A program made the position numbers and the translations under genes. From assembly GCF_009857445.1 (NCBI RefSeq), contig NZ_WWCN01000001.1, positions 434,001 through 498,000 on the forward strand: a stretch of 64,000 bases of DNA, written 5' to 3'. Source of the stretch: Duganella flavida (GTDB lineage: Bacteria > Pseudomonadota > Gammaproteobacteria > Burkholderiales > Burkholderiaceae_D). The notes below the pieces were generated by a model that saw nothing but the letters and a program-made list of their open reading frames with translations, did no database searches and was not told where the DNA came from. Below, one piece after another: positions 17,052 to 26,600 of the stretch (the stretch's first letter is position 1; every line of letters starts with the position of its first letter).

Positions 17052-18626
17052 TTATCGATCGCGTATCGAGATTTCCCGCACCTCATCCCGCAGCGGCGTC
17101 AAAGGTCCGGAAGACGCCTTACTGCGCAGTGCCTGCGGCACCACCGGACAGGCGCCGGTGCTACGGTAGCTGAGTGCTGCGGCCAACAGGCCTTCGGCCG
17201 GGTCGCCTTGCGCATGCGACAGATCATCGCTGACGCGGCAGGTTGGTGTAAAGCCGTCTGCGTAATCGCCAAAGCCCTTGTTGTTAGTACCCTGCAGCTG
17301 GATGGCAAAGTAGGTCGTACCGCAGTTGGCGGCCGGTGTGAACGCATACGGTTTGCCGCAGGTTTCACCGCCGATCAGGTTCACCGTCACGTCGACGCCG
17401 CGCAAGCTGTTGATCACCGATTCGCTGGCCGAGCAAGTGCCGGCTGCAGTCAGCACCGTCACGCGCTTGAGGCCTAGGTAAGGCAGCGCGGTGCCGGCCT
17501 TGATGGTGTTGTCGGATTTGTAGCCCAGCGCCGTCGTCTGGAACATGAAGGCTGCTTGCGGCGTGGTCTTGTCGTTGTAGACCGGCTGCTCGAATACCTT
17601 GCCACGGGTGGCCTCCGGACCGGCGATCATGTAAGCCAGCTCGCTGGCGATGGTCAGCAAGCCGCCGCCGTTGTAGCGCAGGTCGAGCACCAGATCTTTC
17701 ACGCCGGCGGTCTTGAACGACTGGATGGCGGTCACCAGCTGGCTCTCTGCCACGGCATTGTGCTCGTTGAATTGCAGGTAGCCGACCTTGCCGTCCGTCG
17801 TGTCCAGCACCTTGGCCAGGCGCACCGGTGGAATCGTCAGGTTGCGTGCGGCCAGCGTGGCCTGCATGACCGTGCCATTGCGGCTCCACGACAACACATG
17901 GGTTTCACCGTCAGCCTTGGGTGCCAGTGCGGCGTTGACGATGGCCTTGGCCTCGCTCGAAGTATCGCTGGCGGAGGTGCCGTCGGCCGATACCAGGCTG
18001 TCGCCGCGCTGCATGCCGGCCAGTGCCGCCGGCGAACCCGGTTCGACCATGCCGACGGTAAGGATGCGCGACAAGGCAGCGTCGTTATTACGCAGCCAGG
18101 TCAGGCCGTAGCCCAGGTTCACACCGGCGGTATTCAACGCTTCCCACGTCGCCGTCGGGTAGGTGAAGTGGAAGCGGTCCTTGGGCCGGCCGGAAGCGGT
18201 GACGGCGCTGGTCTTCAACTGCGCGAAGTAGTCGATGGCAGAGCTGTAGTCGGCCATGTTGAGATTGGGTAGCTCGCTGTACCACAGGTAGGTCGCGTCG
18301 AAGAAGGAGTGCAGCCAGCGCATCTCCTCGTTCAGGGTGCCCTGTACGTCCGGATAGCCGGCACCGCGTGGCGCAGCGCAGTGATTGAGCAGCGTGTGCC
18401 ACTCAGGCGGCGTCGGTATCCCCGGATCGGTTGGCGTCGTTGGCGTCGTTGGCGTCGTTGGCGTCGTCGGCGTCGTCGGATCGGTTGGCGTGGTTGGGGT
18501 CGTTGGCGTGGTTGGCTCGGTCGGCGTAACCGGCGGCGTCGACGTCGTTCCGGACGAACCGCCGCCGCAGCCAGCCAGCAGCGCAGCCGTTACCGCCGCG
18601 CCGGATAAAAGGAAGTGGAATTTCAT
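17052..18626 (-). CDS. S41-family peptidase lipoprotein with Pro-Thr repeat linker
   Basis: Predicted lipoprotein protease of the C-terminal processing family. The 524-residue product has a lipobox LAGC with Cys20, a linker of repeated TTP/TPT units (about 30-73), a helical N-terminal region, a PDZ-like domain (around GMVEPGSPAALAGMQRGD) and an S41 core with DLRYNGGG and the likely catalytic serine in CSASE. The start is ATG 18626, which gives a clean signal sequence; the frame extends 15 codons further upstream. There is no Shine-Dalgarno. The -10 box TATAAT is six bases before the ATG, so the mRNA may be leaderless. The linker is encoded by a 9-bp tandem repeat. Confidence 0.85.
   Translation of the reverse strand: MKFHFLLSGAAVTAALLAGCGGGSSGTTSTPPVTPTEPTTPTTPTTPTDPTTPTTPTTPTTPTTPTDPGIPTPPEWHTLLNHCAAPRGAGYPDVQGTLNEEMRWLHSFFDATYLWYSELPNLNMADYSSAIDYFAQLKTSAVTASGRPKDRFHFTYPTATWEALNTAGVNLGYGLTWLRNNDAALSRILTVGMVEPGSPAALAGMQRGDSLVSADGTSASDTSSEAKAIVNAALAPKADGETHVLSWSRNGTVMQATLAARNLTIPPVRLAKVLDTTDGKVGYLQFNEHNAVAESQLVTAIQSFKTAGVKDLVLDLRYNGGGLLTIASELAYMIAGPEATRGKVFEQPVYNDKTTPQAAFMFQTTALGYKSDNTIKAGTALPYLGLKRVTVLTAAGTCSASESVINSLRGVDVTVNLIGGETCGKPYAFTPAANCGTTYFAIQLQGTNNKGFGDYADGFTPTCRVSDDLSHAQGDPAEGLLAAALSYRSTGACPVVPQALRSKASSGPLTPLRDEVREISIRDR
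18425..18530. repeat. degenerate 9-bp tandem repeat in the S41 lipoprotein gene
   Basis: About eleven copies of a GGCGTCGTT-type unit, several identical in a row and others diverged (GGATCGGTT, GGCGTGGTT, GGGGTCGTT). Unit length is a multiple of three, so copy-number change would lengthen or shorten the Thr-Pro linker without a frameshift. Confidence 0.8.
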
Positions 18627-18632
18627 CAAAGC

Positions 18633-18663
18633 ATTATATGCGTGCTTCTGGTGCCGCTGCCAA
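18633..18663 (-). promoter_or_regulatory. promoter with TATAAT six bases before the S41 start
   Basis: TATAAT (18638-18633) is followed by GCTTTG and then the ATG at 18626, so the predicted start point is the A of ATG. A TTGGCA (18663-18658) lies upstream with a 19-base spacer, longer than ideal. Together they suggest a leaderless transcript. Confidence 0.5.
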
Positions 18664-18677
18664 GCTTGCAATATTTA

Positions 18678-19595
18678 TTACAATTTACTTTGCAGGTCGG
18701 GATCTTTGCGCAGCAGCGCCGCCAGCCACTCGGCAAATACCCGCAGGCGCGGCGACGCCATGCGGCCTTGCGGATACTGCAGCGAGATCGGCATCGGCGC
18801 CGGTGGCGTGTCGGCCAGCACCTCGACCAGCGCGCCGCTGGCCAGCTGATCACGTACCTGGTAGGCCGCCACTTGCGCCAAACCCAGTCCCTGCAAGGCG
18901 CAGCTGACATTGGCCTCAGCATCGTTGACGGCGATGGCGCTGTGGATGGCGGTGATCATCACGCTGCCGTCGACCACGAAATCCCAGTCGTAAGGACGGC
19001 CGGTGCGGCCGGAGAAATGCATCACACCGCGATGTGCGCTCAAGTCGCTCCAGGCTTGCGGCACGCCATGCGCCGCAAGGTAATCCGGCGAGGCGCAAGT
19101 GAGGCAGCGCATGCTGCCCAGCGGACGCGCGATCATGGCGGAATCCTGCAGCACGCCCACGCGCAGCGAGCAGTCCAGACCTTGCTCGGTGAGGTCTTGC
19201 AGGCGCTCGTTCAGGCTCAGCACCAGATCGATATCCGGATAGGCGCGGCAAAAATCGGCGATGTACGGCACCACGGCGTAGCGGCCGAAAGTGCCCGGCA
19301 GCTCGACCCGCAGCTTGCCGCGCGGCGGGCCACCGCCCTGCCCTCGATACGTCCCGTCCGCATCTTCCACCGCTTGCAGGATGTCCAGGCACTTGCGGAA
19401 ATAGTCGGCGCCGTCCGGCGTCAGCGACAGGCGGCGCGTAGTCCGCTGCAGCAGCTGGGTGCCGAGGAAGGCTTCCAGCTTCTTGATGGTGGCGGTGAGC
19501 GCCGCGCGCGGCAGGTCCAGCGTCTCGGCGGCCTTGGTAAAGCTGTTGGCCTCAACGATGCGCACAAACGTCTGCATGGCTTTGAGTCGGTCCAT
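18678..19595 (-). CDS. LysR-family transcriptional regulator
   Basis: DNA-binding regulator of about normal length (305 residues). It has the N-terminal winged helix-turn-helix (about 1-60, with NSFTKAAETLDLPRAALT and LLQRTTRRLSLTPDG) and a periplasmic-binding-protein-like effector domain (about 90-300). It is divergent from an MFS transporter gene. A perfect palindrome of LysR-box form starts two bases upstream of its own start codon, so autoregulation and control of the transporter are likely. Effector unknown. Confidence 0.92.
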   Translation of the reverse strand: MDRLKAMQTFVRIVEANSFTKAAETLDLPRAALTATIKKLEAFLGTQLLQRTTRRLSLTPDGADYFRKCLDILQAVEDADGTYRGQGGGPPRGKLRVELPGTFGRYAVVPYIADFCRAYPDIDLVLSLNERLQDLTEQGLDCSLRVGVLQDSAMIARPLGSMRCLTCASPDYLAAHGVPQAWSDLSAHRGVMHFSGRTGRPYDWDFVVDGSVMITAIHSAIAVNDAEANVSCALQGLGLAQVAAYQVRDQLASGALVEVLADTPPAPMPISLQYPQGRMASPRLRVFAEWLAALLRKDPDLQSKL

Positions 19596-19597
19596 TG

Positions 19598-19612
19598 TTC
19601 ACATTATGTGAA
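19598..19612. promoter_or_regulatory. LysR-type operator palindrome
   Basis: TTCACATTATGTGAA is a perfect 7+1+7 inverted repeat that includes the T-N11-A pattern of LysR regulators. It lies between the divergent LysR and MFS genes, two bases from the LysR start codon. Confidence 0.65.
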
Positions 19613-19696
19613 AAGTATAGGTGCATTATGCCCTAATTATCTTTACCGGGATTTTGCCTACACTTTGTCCATCGATATTCCCACTGGAGAACCATC

Positions 19697-20923
19697 ATGA
19701 GCAAACAAAAAGACATCAGCCCCGGCATGGTCGGGCTGCTGGCCACGGCGACCGGCCTGATCGTCGCCAGCCTGTATTACGCGCAAACGCTGGTCGGTCC
19801 GATCAGCGCCTCCACCGGCCTGTCGCCCGCTGCGGCAGGGCTGGTGGTCACCCTGACGCAGATCGGCTACTGCATCGGCCTGCTGTTCATCGTGCCGCTG
19901 GGCGACCTGCTGGAAAACCGCCGCCTGATCTTCACCGGCCTGCTGTTCACTTCCGCCATGCTGGTGCTGGCTGCGGTCAGCACCAGCGCGTGGATGTTTT
20001 TGATGGCCGCATTGGGTATCGGCCTGGGTTCGGTGGCGGCGCAGATCGTGGTGCCGTTTGCGGCCCACCTGTCGCTGGAATCCACGCGCGGTGTGACAGT
20101 CGGTAAAGTGGTGAGCGGCCTGCTGCTGGGGATTATGCTGTCGCGCCCAGCGGCCAGCCTGATTGCCGATGCCACCAGCTGGCACGTGGTGTTCGCGGGT
20201 GCTGCGGTGGTGGTGCTGATCGTGGCCTTCGTGCTGCGCGCCAAGCTGCCGCTGCGCGCGCCGAACCACCACATCACGTATCCAAAGCTGCTGGCCTCCG
20301 TGTGGCACTTGTTCCTGCAAACGCCGCTGCTGCGCCGCCGCGCCGCCTACCACGCCGGCATCTTCGGTTCATTCAGCTTGTTCTGGACCGTGACGCCGCT
20401 GATGCTGGCCGGTCCCGTATTCCATCTGTCGCAGACTGGCATCGCCCTGTTCGCACTGGTCGGCATGGCCGGTGCAGTCGCCTCGCCGATTGCGGGCAAG
20501 CTGGCCGACAAAGGCCACACGCTAATGGCGACTGCCGCCGCGCTGGTGCTGGGTGTGATTGGATTTGCGCTGCCGATGGTGGTGCCGGGTTCGCGCGAGG
20601 TGGCGCTGGCAGTGCTGGTCATTGCGTCCATCGTGCTGGACATGGGTGTGGCGGCCAATCTGGTGTTGGGTCAGCGCGCCATCTTCACGCTCGGTGCGGA
20701 AGTGCGCAGCCGCCTGAACGGCGTCTACTTCGCGCTGTTCTTTGCAGGTGGCGCGGTGGGATCGGCCCTGGGTGGCTGGATGTTTGCCACCCACGGCTGG
20801 CACGCCGCGCTGTTGACCGGTGCTGCCTTCAACGGCGCGGCGCTACTGTACTGGCTAACCGAGTACTTTAACCACCGAAGTGGTAGTTCAGCTCAACCCA
20901 GCCTTGACGGCCAACCGGGCTGA
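19697..20923 (+). CDS. MFS transporter
   Basis: Major facilitator superfamily permease, probably an exporter, of 408 residues with about 12 predicted membrane helices. The first begins at GMVGLLATATGLIVASLYYA, and the loop motif PLGDLLENRRL after helix 2 matches the MFS A-motif. It is divergent from the LysR gene and preceded by ACTGGAGAACCATC. Its last 56 bases overlap the end of the convergent TonB receptor gene, and the C-terminal tail after the final helix (NHRSGSSAQPS...) is encoded there. Substrate unknown. Confidence 0.9.
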   Translation: MSKQKDISPGMVGLLATATGLIVASLYYAQTLVGPISASTGLSPAAAGLVVTLTQIGYCIGLLFIVPLGDLLENRRLIFTGLLFTSAMLVLAAVSTSAWMFLMAALGIGLGSVAAQIVVPFAAHLSLESTRGVTVGKVVSGLLLGIMLSRPAASLIADATSWHVVFAGAAVVVLIVAFVLRAKLPLRAPNHHITYPKLLASVWHLFLQTPLLRRRAAYHAGIFGSFSLFWTVTPLMLAGPVFHLSQTGIALFALVGMAGAVASPIAGKLADKGHTLMATAAALVLGVIGFALPMVVPGSREVALAVLVIASIVLDMGVAANLVLGQRAIFTLGAEVRSRLNGVYFALFFAGGAVGSALGGWMFATHGWHAALLTGAAFNGAALLYWLTEYFNHRSGSSAQPSLDGQPG

Positions 20924-23567
20924 AATTACCCACCGGGTAGTACGGCCAGCCGGCGCTGTTATCGGTCTTCACTTGATTGAACAGGTTATTCACTGCCACC
21001 GACAGGGTAGTGCGTTCATTCAGGCGATACACCACGCTGGCGTTGACCAAGGTGGTCGGCGTCAGGAAAGCGGTGCCGGCGGCGTTAGGCACTTTGCCGT
21101 AGCGCTGGAAGAACACGGTGTTCGACCATTTGCCGATATTCCAGGTCACGCTGGCGTTCAGCTTGTCGCGCCAATCATAGTTGGTCAGGTCTTCCAGGTC
21201 GTCGTTCAGCACATCGCCGGTGAATTGGCGTGAGTGCTTGTTCAGCGTCTTCGAGTAGTTGGCCTTGGTGATGACGTTGCCGTATTCCTTGGTGCGGAAC
21301 ACGTACTTGCCCGCGATATCAATGCCGTCCACGCTAGTGGTAGCAGCATTGATCGGGTTGACCAGGATCGACTTGATCTCGCCCGGCTTGTTCAGCGCAT
21401 TGTCCGCGTAGCGGGTGATACGCGAAATCGCATCGGCGCAAGTTGGCGAAGTCAGGTCGCCCTTGAGGCGGCAGGCCGCTTCGTCCTGCAGCAGCTTGTC
21501 GGCGCTCAGGTTGGTGACCAGGTCGCTGATCTTGATGTTCCAGTAGTCGACCGACATATCGAAGTCCGCGCTTGGCGACCACACGATACCGAGACCGCTC
21601 GAACGGCCCTTCTCGGAACGCAGGTCCTTGCTGCCGGTCTGCACGTAGTCGGCGCCCGGCGAGTAGTTGGCGAACTCGCAGCTGGCGATCGGCTGGCCGG
21701 CTTTGGCGCAGCGGTAGTAATCGGTGGTGGAAGCGTAGTAGCCGGTGCCGCGTGCCTTGAAGATGTAGTTCATGTCCGGCGCGCGGAAACTGGTGGCGTA
21801 ATTACCGCGCAGCAGCAGCTGCTGGGCCGGACGCCATTCCACACCGCCGTTGTAGGTGAACTTGCCGTCATCGCGGCCGGCGAAGCTGTACTTGTCGTAG
21901 CGGCCTGCCAGCGTGGCGTTGACCGATTTAAGCACCGGGATGCTGGCCTCCAGGCCCGCTGCATAACGCTTGCGGGTGCCGGCGGTGACATCGGAACCAG
22001 TGGCGACGTTGAAGTAGCCTTCGTTGATGCGTGGGTCAGGCGTATTCGAGAAACCCTGCTTGCCCAGTTCCGCCACCGCTGCCAGTTTCACTGGACCGGC
22101 CGGCAGTTCGAACGCATCGCCATTGGCCGACAGGCTGACAGTGTTGGTCCACGACTTGTCGTTGCTAACCGCAGTGCCGGTGATGGAATCGAATTCCTGC
22201 GGCGTCAGACGCTTGGTCAGGCGTGCCGGATCCGGTGCGTAGATTGCTACGCCGCTCTTGTCCACGCCCAGTTGCGGGCCGAGGAAGAAGCTGTCGATAT
22301 TGGCCAGCGCGCGTGGGCGATGGTCCTGGCTCTTGTACAGCGAGGCGGTGTAGCCGGCTTCATAATTCCAGCTGGTGCCCGGAATCACACCGCGCGCGCC
22401 GATCGACAGCGAGCTGGTTTGGTCATCCCAGTAGCGGTTGTAGCGCTCCACGCCACCGATTTCTTCCGGCGAAATGTAGCGGTTCCACGCCTCGTAGACA
22501 TTGGTGTTCTGGTTCCAGAAGTAGGAATCGGTCAGCGAACGCGAAGTCCACGACGGGCCGCGCGTATTCTGCGTGCTGCGGTTCTGGCCAAACAGCGCTT
22601 CGGCGTACAGCGTGGTTTCCGGCGACAGCTCGTAATTGGCGCTGCCGAACAGATTCTGGCTGCTGTTCTTGGTCTGGGTGGTCCAGTAGGTCGGGCCGAC
22701 TTTCGGGCTGGCGCAATAGCTGCCTGCCTTGGCCGTGTACTTGACCGTGCTGCCGCCATACAGGTCGCTCAGCGACGAGCAAGTGTCGCCCAGGTCGACG
22801 TATTTGCCGGTGCTGACGTTCTTGCGGCCGAGCACCGAAGTCGGTGCGACGCCGGTTTTCTGTGCCATGAAATCGCGGTCCGCGCTCCACAGCGGTTCGC
22901 GCTCCAGCAGTTCCACGCTGAACAGGGTGGTCAGCTTGTCGAAGCTCTTACCGCCGGTGAACTGCACGCGCTGATCTTCCGCGCCGCCGCGCGAGGTGCC
23001 GCCGGCTTTGACGTTGATGTCGTAACCGTCAGCCTTCTTTTTCAGGATAATGTTGACCACGCCCGCAATTGCGTCCGAGCCGTAGACCGCCGAGGCGCCG
23101 CCGCTCAGGATCTCGATGCGTTCCACCACGCTCGATGGAATATTGGCAAGGTTGGTGAAATTGACCGTGCCGTCGTAAGCAATCGGGAAGTCCGCCATAC
23201 GGCGGCCGTTCAGCAGCACCAGCGTGTGGTTCGGGCCAAGGCCGCGCAAGCTGATGGCGTTGGCCGACGGCGTGAAAGTATTGCCGTAGTCGGCGCCTTG
23301 CACAAAGCCGCTGTTCTGGGTTTGGTTGGTCAGCGCGTCGAAGACATTGCGGAAGCCCTGCTTGGTGATGTCGTCAGCGGTAATAACCGTGACGGCAGTC
23401 GGGCCTTCCGTGCCGGCGCGCGGGATGCGCGAACCGGTGATTACAACGGCGGGCGGCGTGGTCGCTGCCGAAGAGTCTTGCGCCAGCACCTGGGTCGGGC
23501 CGGCCACGCCGCACAGCAGCGCGATAGCGCCAGCTGCCAGCGGGTTCAATTTGAATTTTATTGTCAT
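20868..23567 (-). CDS. TonB-dependent outer membrane receptor
   Basis: Outer membrane active transporter of 899 residues. It has a signal peptide (about 1-29, ending VLAQ), a TonB-box-like AVVITGSRI, a plug domain (about 45-175, with SLRGLGPNHTLVLLNGRR and YGSDAIAGVVNIILKK) and a C-terminal beta-barrel ending ELNYHFGG. The pattern fits receptors that take up carbohydrates, peptides or other non-siderophore substrates, but the substrate cannot be read from sequence. A long stem-loop in its 5' leader overlaps the ribosome-binding site. The 3' end overlaps the MFS gene by 56 bases. Confidence 0.92.
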   Translation of the reverse strand: MTIKFKLNPLAAGAIALLCGVAGPTQVLAQDSSAATTPPAVVITGSRIPRAGTEGPTAVTVITADDITKQGFRNVFDALTNQTQNSGFVQGADYGNTFTPSANAISLRGLGPNHTLVLLNGRRMADFPIAYDGTVNFTNLANIPSSVVERIEILSGGASAVYGSDAIAGVVNIILKKKADGYDINVKAGGTSRGGAEDQRVQFTGGKSFDKLTTLFSVELLEREPLWSADRDFMAQKTGVAPTSVLGRKNVSTGKYVDLGDTCSSLSDLYGGSTVKYTAKAGSYCASPKVGPTYWTTQTKNSSQNLFGSANYELSPETTLYAEALFGQNRSTQNTRGPSWTSRSLTDSYFWNQNTNVYEAWNRYISPEEIGGVERYNRYWDDQTSSLSIGARGVIPGTSWNYEAGYTASLYKSQDHRPRALANIDSFFLGPQLGVDKSGVAIYAPDPARLTKRLTPQEFDSITGTAVSNDKSWTNTVSLSANGDAFELPAGPVKLAAVAELGKQGFSNTPDPRINEGYFNVATGSDVTAGTRKRYAAGLEASIPVLKSVNATLAGRYDKYSFAGRDDGKFTYNGGVEWRPAQQLLLRGNYATSFRAPDMNYIFKARGTGYYASTTDYYRCAKAGQPIASCEFANYSPGADYVQTGSKDLRSEKGRSSGLGIVWSPSADFDMSVDYWNIKISDLVTNLSADKLLQDEAACRLKGDLTSPTCADAISRITRYADNALNKPGEIKSILVNPINAATTSVDGIDIAGKYVFRTKEYGNVITKANYSKTLNKHSRQFTGDVLNDDLEDLTNYDWRDKLNASVTWNIGKWSNTVFFQRYGKVPNAAGTAFLTPTTLVNASVVYRLNERTTLSVAVNNLFNQVKTDNSAGWPYYPVGNFSPVGRQGWVELNYHFGG

Positions 23568-23576
23568 TGAAGTGGT

Positions 23577-23613
23577 CCAGATTTGAAAAAGGTCGCCACC
23601 TTATCAAATCCGG
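23577..23613 (-). promoter_or_regulatory. stem-loop over the ribosome-binding site of the TonB receptor
   Basis: On the minus strand CCGGATTTGATAAGGT and ACCTTTTTCAAATCTGG pair across the loop GGCG, with about 14 of 16 positions paired, one mismatch and one bulge. The downstream arm contains the only candidate Shine-Dalgarno (CTGGA), about ten bases from the ATG at 23567. This could be translational control or, as DNA, an operator. Confidence 0.5.
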
Positions 23614-23680
23614 CCACGATACTGAACGAATGTTTTCTTACTAGCTTATTCATTTATGCACTATTTAGGTGCAAATTAAT

Positions 23681-26600
23681 CTATCTGAAGAATGGCCGCT
23701 CCGAGGCGAACAGCAGGCGGCGGTTGAATTGGCGCCAGGCTGGCGGCGTTTTGGGGCCGAGTAGCACCATGCCGGCGCCGTAGGCGTAGGCCCGCACTTC
23801 CATCGGCACCCGGCCCAGCAGGATGGTCTCGCTGGCCAGCGGATCCTGGCCGCGCTTGAGCGCCGACAGAAAGGCCATCATCGGCGCGTGATAGCGGTCG
23901 TAGGCTTTGGCGCTGATTTCCATGTACGGCTTGGGATCGGCGCCGTGCTTGAGCGCCAGCGCTATGCTGAGCGGCACCGTGGCGCCGTCCATGCCCTGCT
24001 CCGGCGGCAGCGCCAGCGCGCGTTTCACCATGTCGGCGCTGGCGCCATCCGATGCCGCCGCCAGCCGCAGCACCTGCGCCTGCTGCCAGTCATTGCCCAT
24101 GGAACTGGCCAGCGCCTGCGCCAGCTCGCCGGCCTGCAGCTTGGCGTAGGCACGTTCCGGCGCGTCCGGCTTGCCTTCGCCGCGCTCGTACATCAGCAGC
24201 CGCTCCAGCTCCGGCGATTTGTTTGCCAGGCGGATGACGTTCTCGCCGTCGGCCGCCAGCCGGTGCAGGCGCGCCAGTTCCAGGCTGGCGGCCGGCGCCA
24301 GCGGCGGCAGCTGCACGCGCACCACTTTCAGCTCCTGGATCGCCTGTTGCGGATTCAGTCCCTGCATGTAGATATAGGCGGCGGAATACGCCAGCCACGG
24401 ATTGTAGGGCCAGCGTTTGTGCGCAGCCAGCATTTGCTGGTCGGCGGCGATGCTGTCTTTCTGGCAGCGCAGTGCGATGTATTTCAGGTCGGCGCTTTCC
24501 GGTTTGCTGGCCGACATGGCGTCATATTTGGCGCAGAAGGCCGGCGTGCGGTCAGGCTGCGCTTCCTGTTCGGCGCGCAGCAGGTTGACGTCTTCCGGAG
24601 TGCGCTTCAGGCGTTCGGCCAGGATGTCGGCATGGCCGTTGCGGACGGCCAGCATCAGCCAATCGTCCGTGTGCTCCTGCATGGTGTCGTCCCAGCGCGC
24701 ATGCAGCGTGATCAGGCGATCGCGCTCCTTGTCCTGCTCCAGTATCGACAACTGCTGCGACGGACTGTATTTCGCCAGCCCTTCCAGCACGGTGCGCGTG
24801 CCGCCGCCGGATTTGGTCGAGATGCTCTCCGGCGGTTTGGCGAACAAAACATCGGCATGGCTTTGCAGCCAGCGCGGCGCGTTCAGGCGGCGTTCGGGTA
24901 CGGCTTGCGCCGAACCATAGGTGTTGGTCCACTCCACCAGCGGCGCGGCTGCGGCCACGTTGTAGACGCCATTGGCGCCGGTGTCCAGCGCGTCGCTGTC
25001 GAAGGCTTCAACCAGCTCGCCCTCCATGGTGCGCGTCTCGATGTGCAGGCTGCGCTGCGACACCACGTCTTGCTGGTGATGGTCGAGCGGCGCAATGCGC
25101 AGCCGCTCACCGTCGATGGTGATGTCCAGCTGGTGCGCGAGGCCGTTGTACACGATCAGCGTGGCCTTGCTGCTCACCGAGCCAACGCCCAGCACCACCG
25201 CCACGATGCCACCCGCTGCGGCCAGCCGCGCGAAGCCAGGCAACCAGCCGTCGGCACGCTGGAAGCGCGCCCACCAACTCAGCTTGGTGCGGCGTTGACG
25301 CTCGCCGCCCGGCGGCAGCAAGGCGTAGGACGATGGCGCGCGCGAAGGCTCCGGCGCAGGCTGCACCGGCTTGCGCATGCGGGCGTGCTTGGCGATCAGC
25401 GCTTCGGTGATCAGTAGCTGCTCCAGCGCGGCGCTACGCAAGGCCGACAAGCTATTGGCGTAGTGCTGCACCCAGCTGTCCACCGCGCCGAGCCACTCGT
25501 TGACCGTCTCGCGCGAGCACAGTGGCAAGCCGAATTCACCCAGCATGAAGACCCAGCCCTGGTCTACGCCCAGGCGCTTTTTCAGCTTGGCGTCGATCAC
25601 CAGCGTCGGGCTATCTTTGTAGATCTTCTCCATCAGCGCGTGCACATAGTTGGCGTCGATGACCACATCGGCGACCTGGCTGTCGGTGGACTTGCCGGTG
25701 GCCGTGGCGACGGCGATGGTGTTGCGCATCAGCCCTTGCAAGTCGAGCAGGTCGGCCTCGCTGTGCTCTGCGTAGTGGATCAGCGCCAGCAAACCATCCA
25801 GATATTCTGCCCAGCCGCCGCCCATTTGCGCAGCTGCGCTCCGGTGCCAGCTACGGCATTGCAGGTCATGCGCGTGCAGCTGCGCATGAACTTCCTCCAG
25901 TTCTGCTTTCACTTTCTCCAGCGCCGCAGGCAACTGCGGCAGCGTGTATTCTTCGCCACGCAAGCGCACCACGCCATCACGCGCCGTCATCACGCCAGCG
26001 ATCAGCGCCTGCAATTGCCCGGCTTCCCCCTCCAGCGCGCGGCGGCGCTGCACCAGTTCCTTCAGCGACTCCGGATACATCCGCGCCAGCACCTCCAGCG
26101 GCGCGCTGCGCGACGGCTCGCGCAATTGTTCAACTTTATCGACGTGGCGTGCCAGTGCGCGGCCGAAATACACACCGCAATAGCGCTGCTTGTAATGCTC
26201 GCGGCGAAATACCTTGCCCAGCTTGTGCAGCGAATCCTCCAGCGGCGCTGGCTCATGTTCTTCGCCCGTCAGCAGGTGGCGGGTCATGTCTTCGCGCAGC
26301 TTGAGCGGCTGGTCGAACAAGGACCACGCGCTGGCGGGATCGATCTCCGCCTGCACGTAAATGCGTTTGGCATTGGCTTCACGTTCGTGGTTCAGCGGGT
26401 GCGTTTGCCACATGCGTGGCGGCTGCGCCAGCTCCGCCTTGAAGACGCGGTGCTCCGACGGATTTTCCTGCGGCAGCGAAGGTACCTGGCCGTAGCTGGC
26501 GTCATCCAGGATGTCAGCCATGCGCTGCAACACCAGCGACTGCAGCGCAAACACGTCGCGCGGCGGACGGCCTGCGGCCTTCTCGCTGAAAGCAAATTGC

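Noticed and set aside
18425..18530. Possible CRISPR array
   Set aside because: The units are 9 bp, contiguous, without spacers and in frame in a protein linker.
21234..23570. A 778-codon open frame on the plus strand
   Set aside because: Antisense shadow of the TonB receptor gene; no recognisable protein features.
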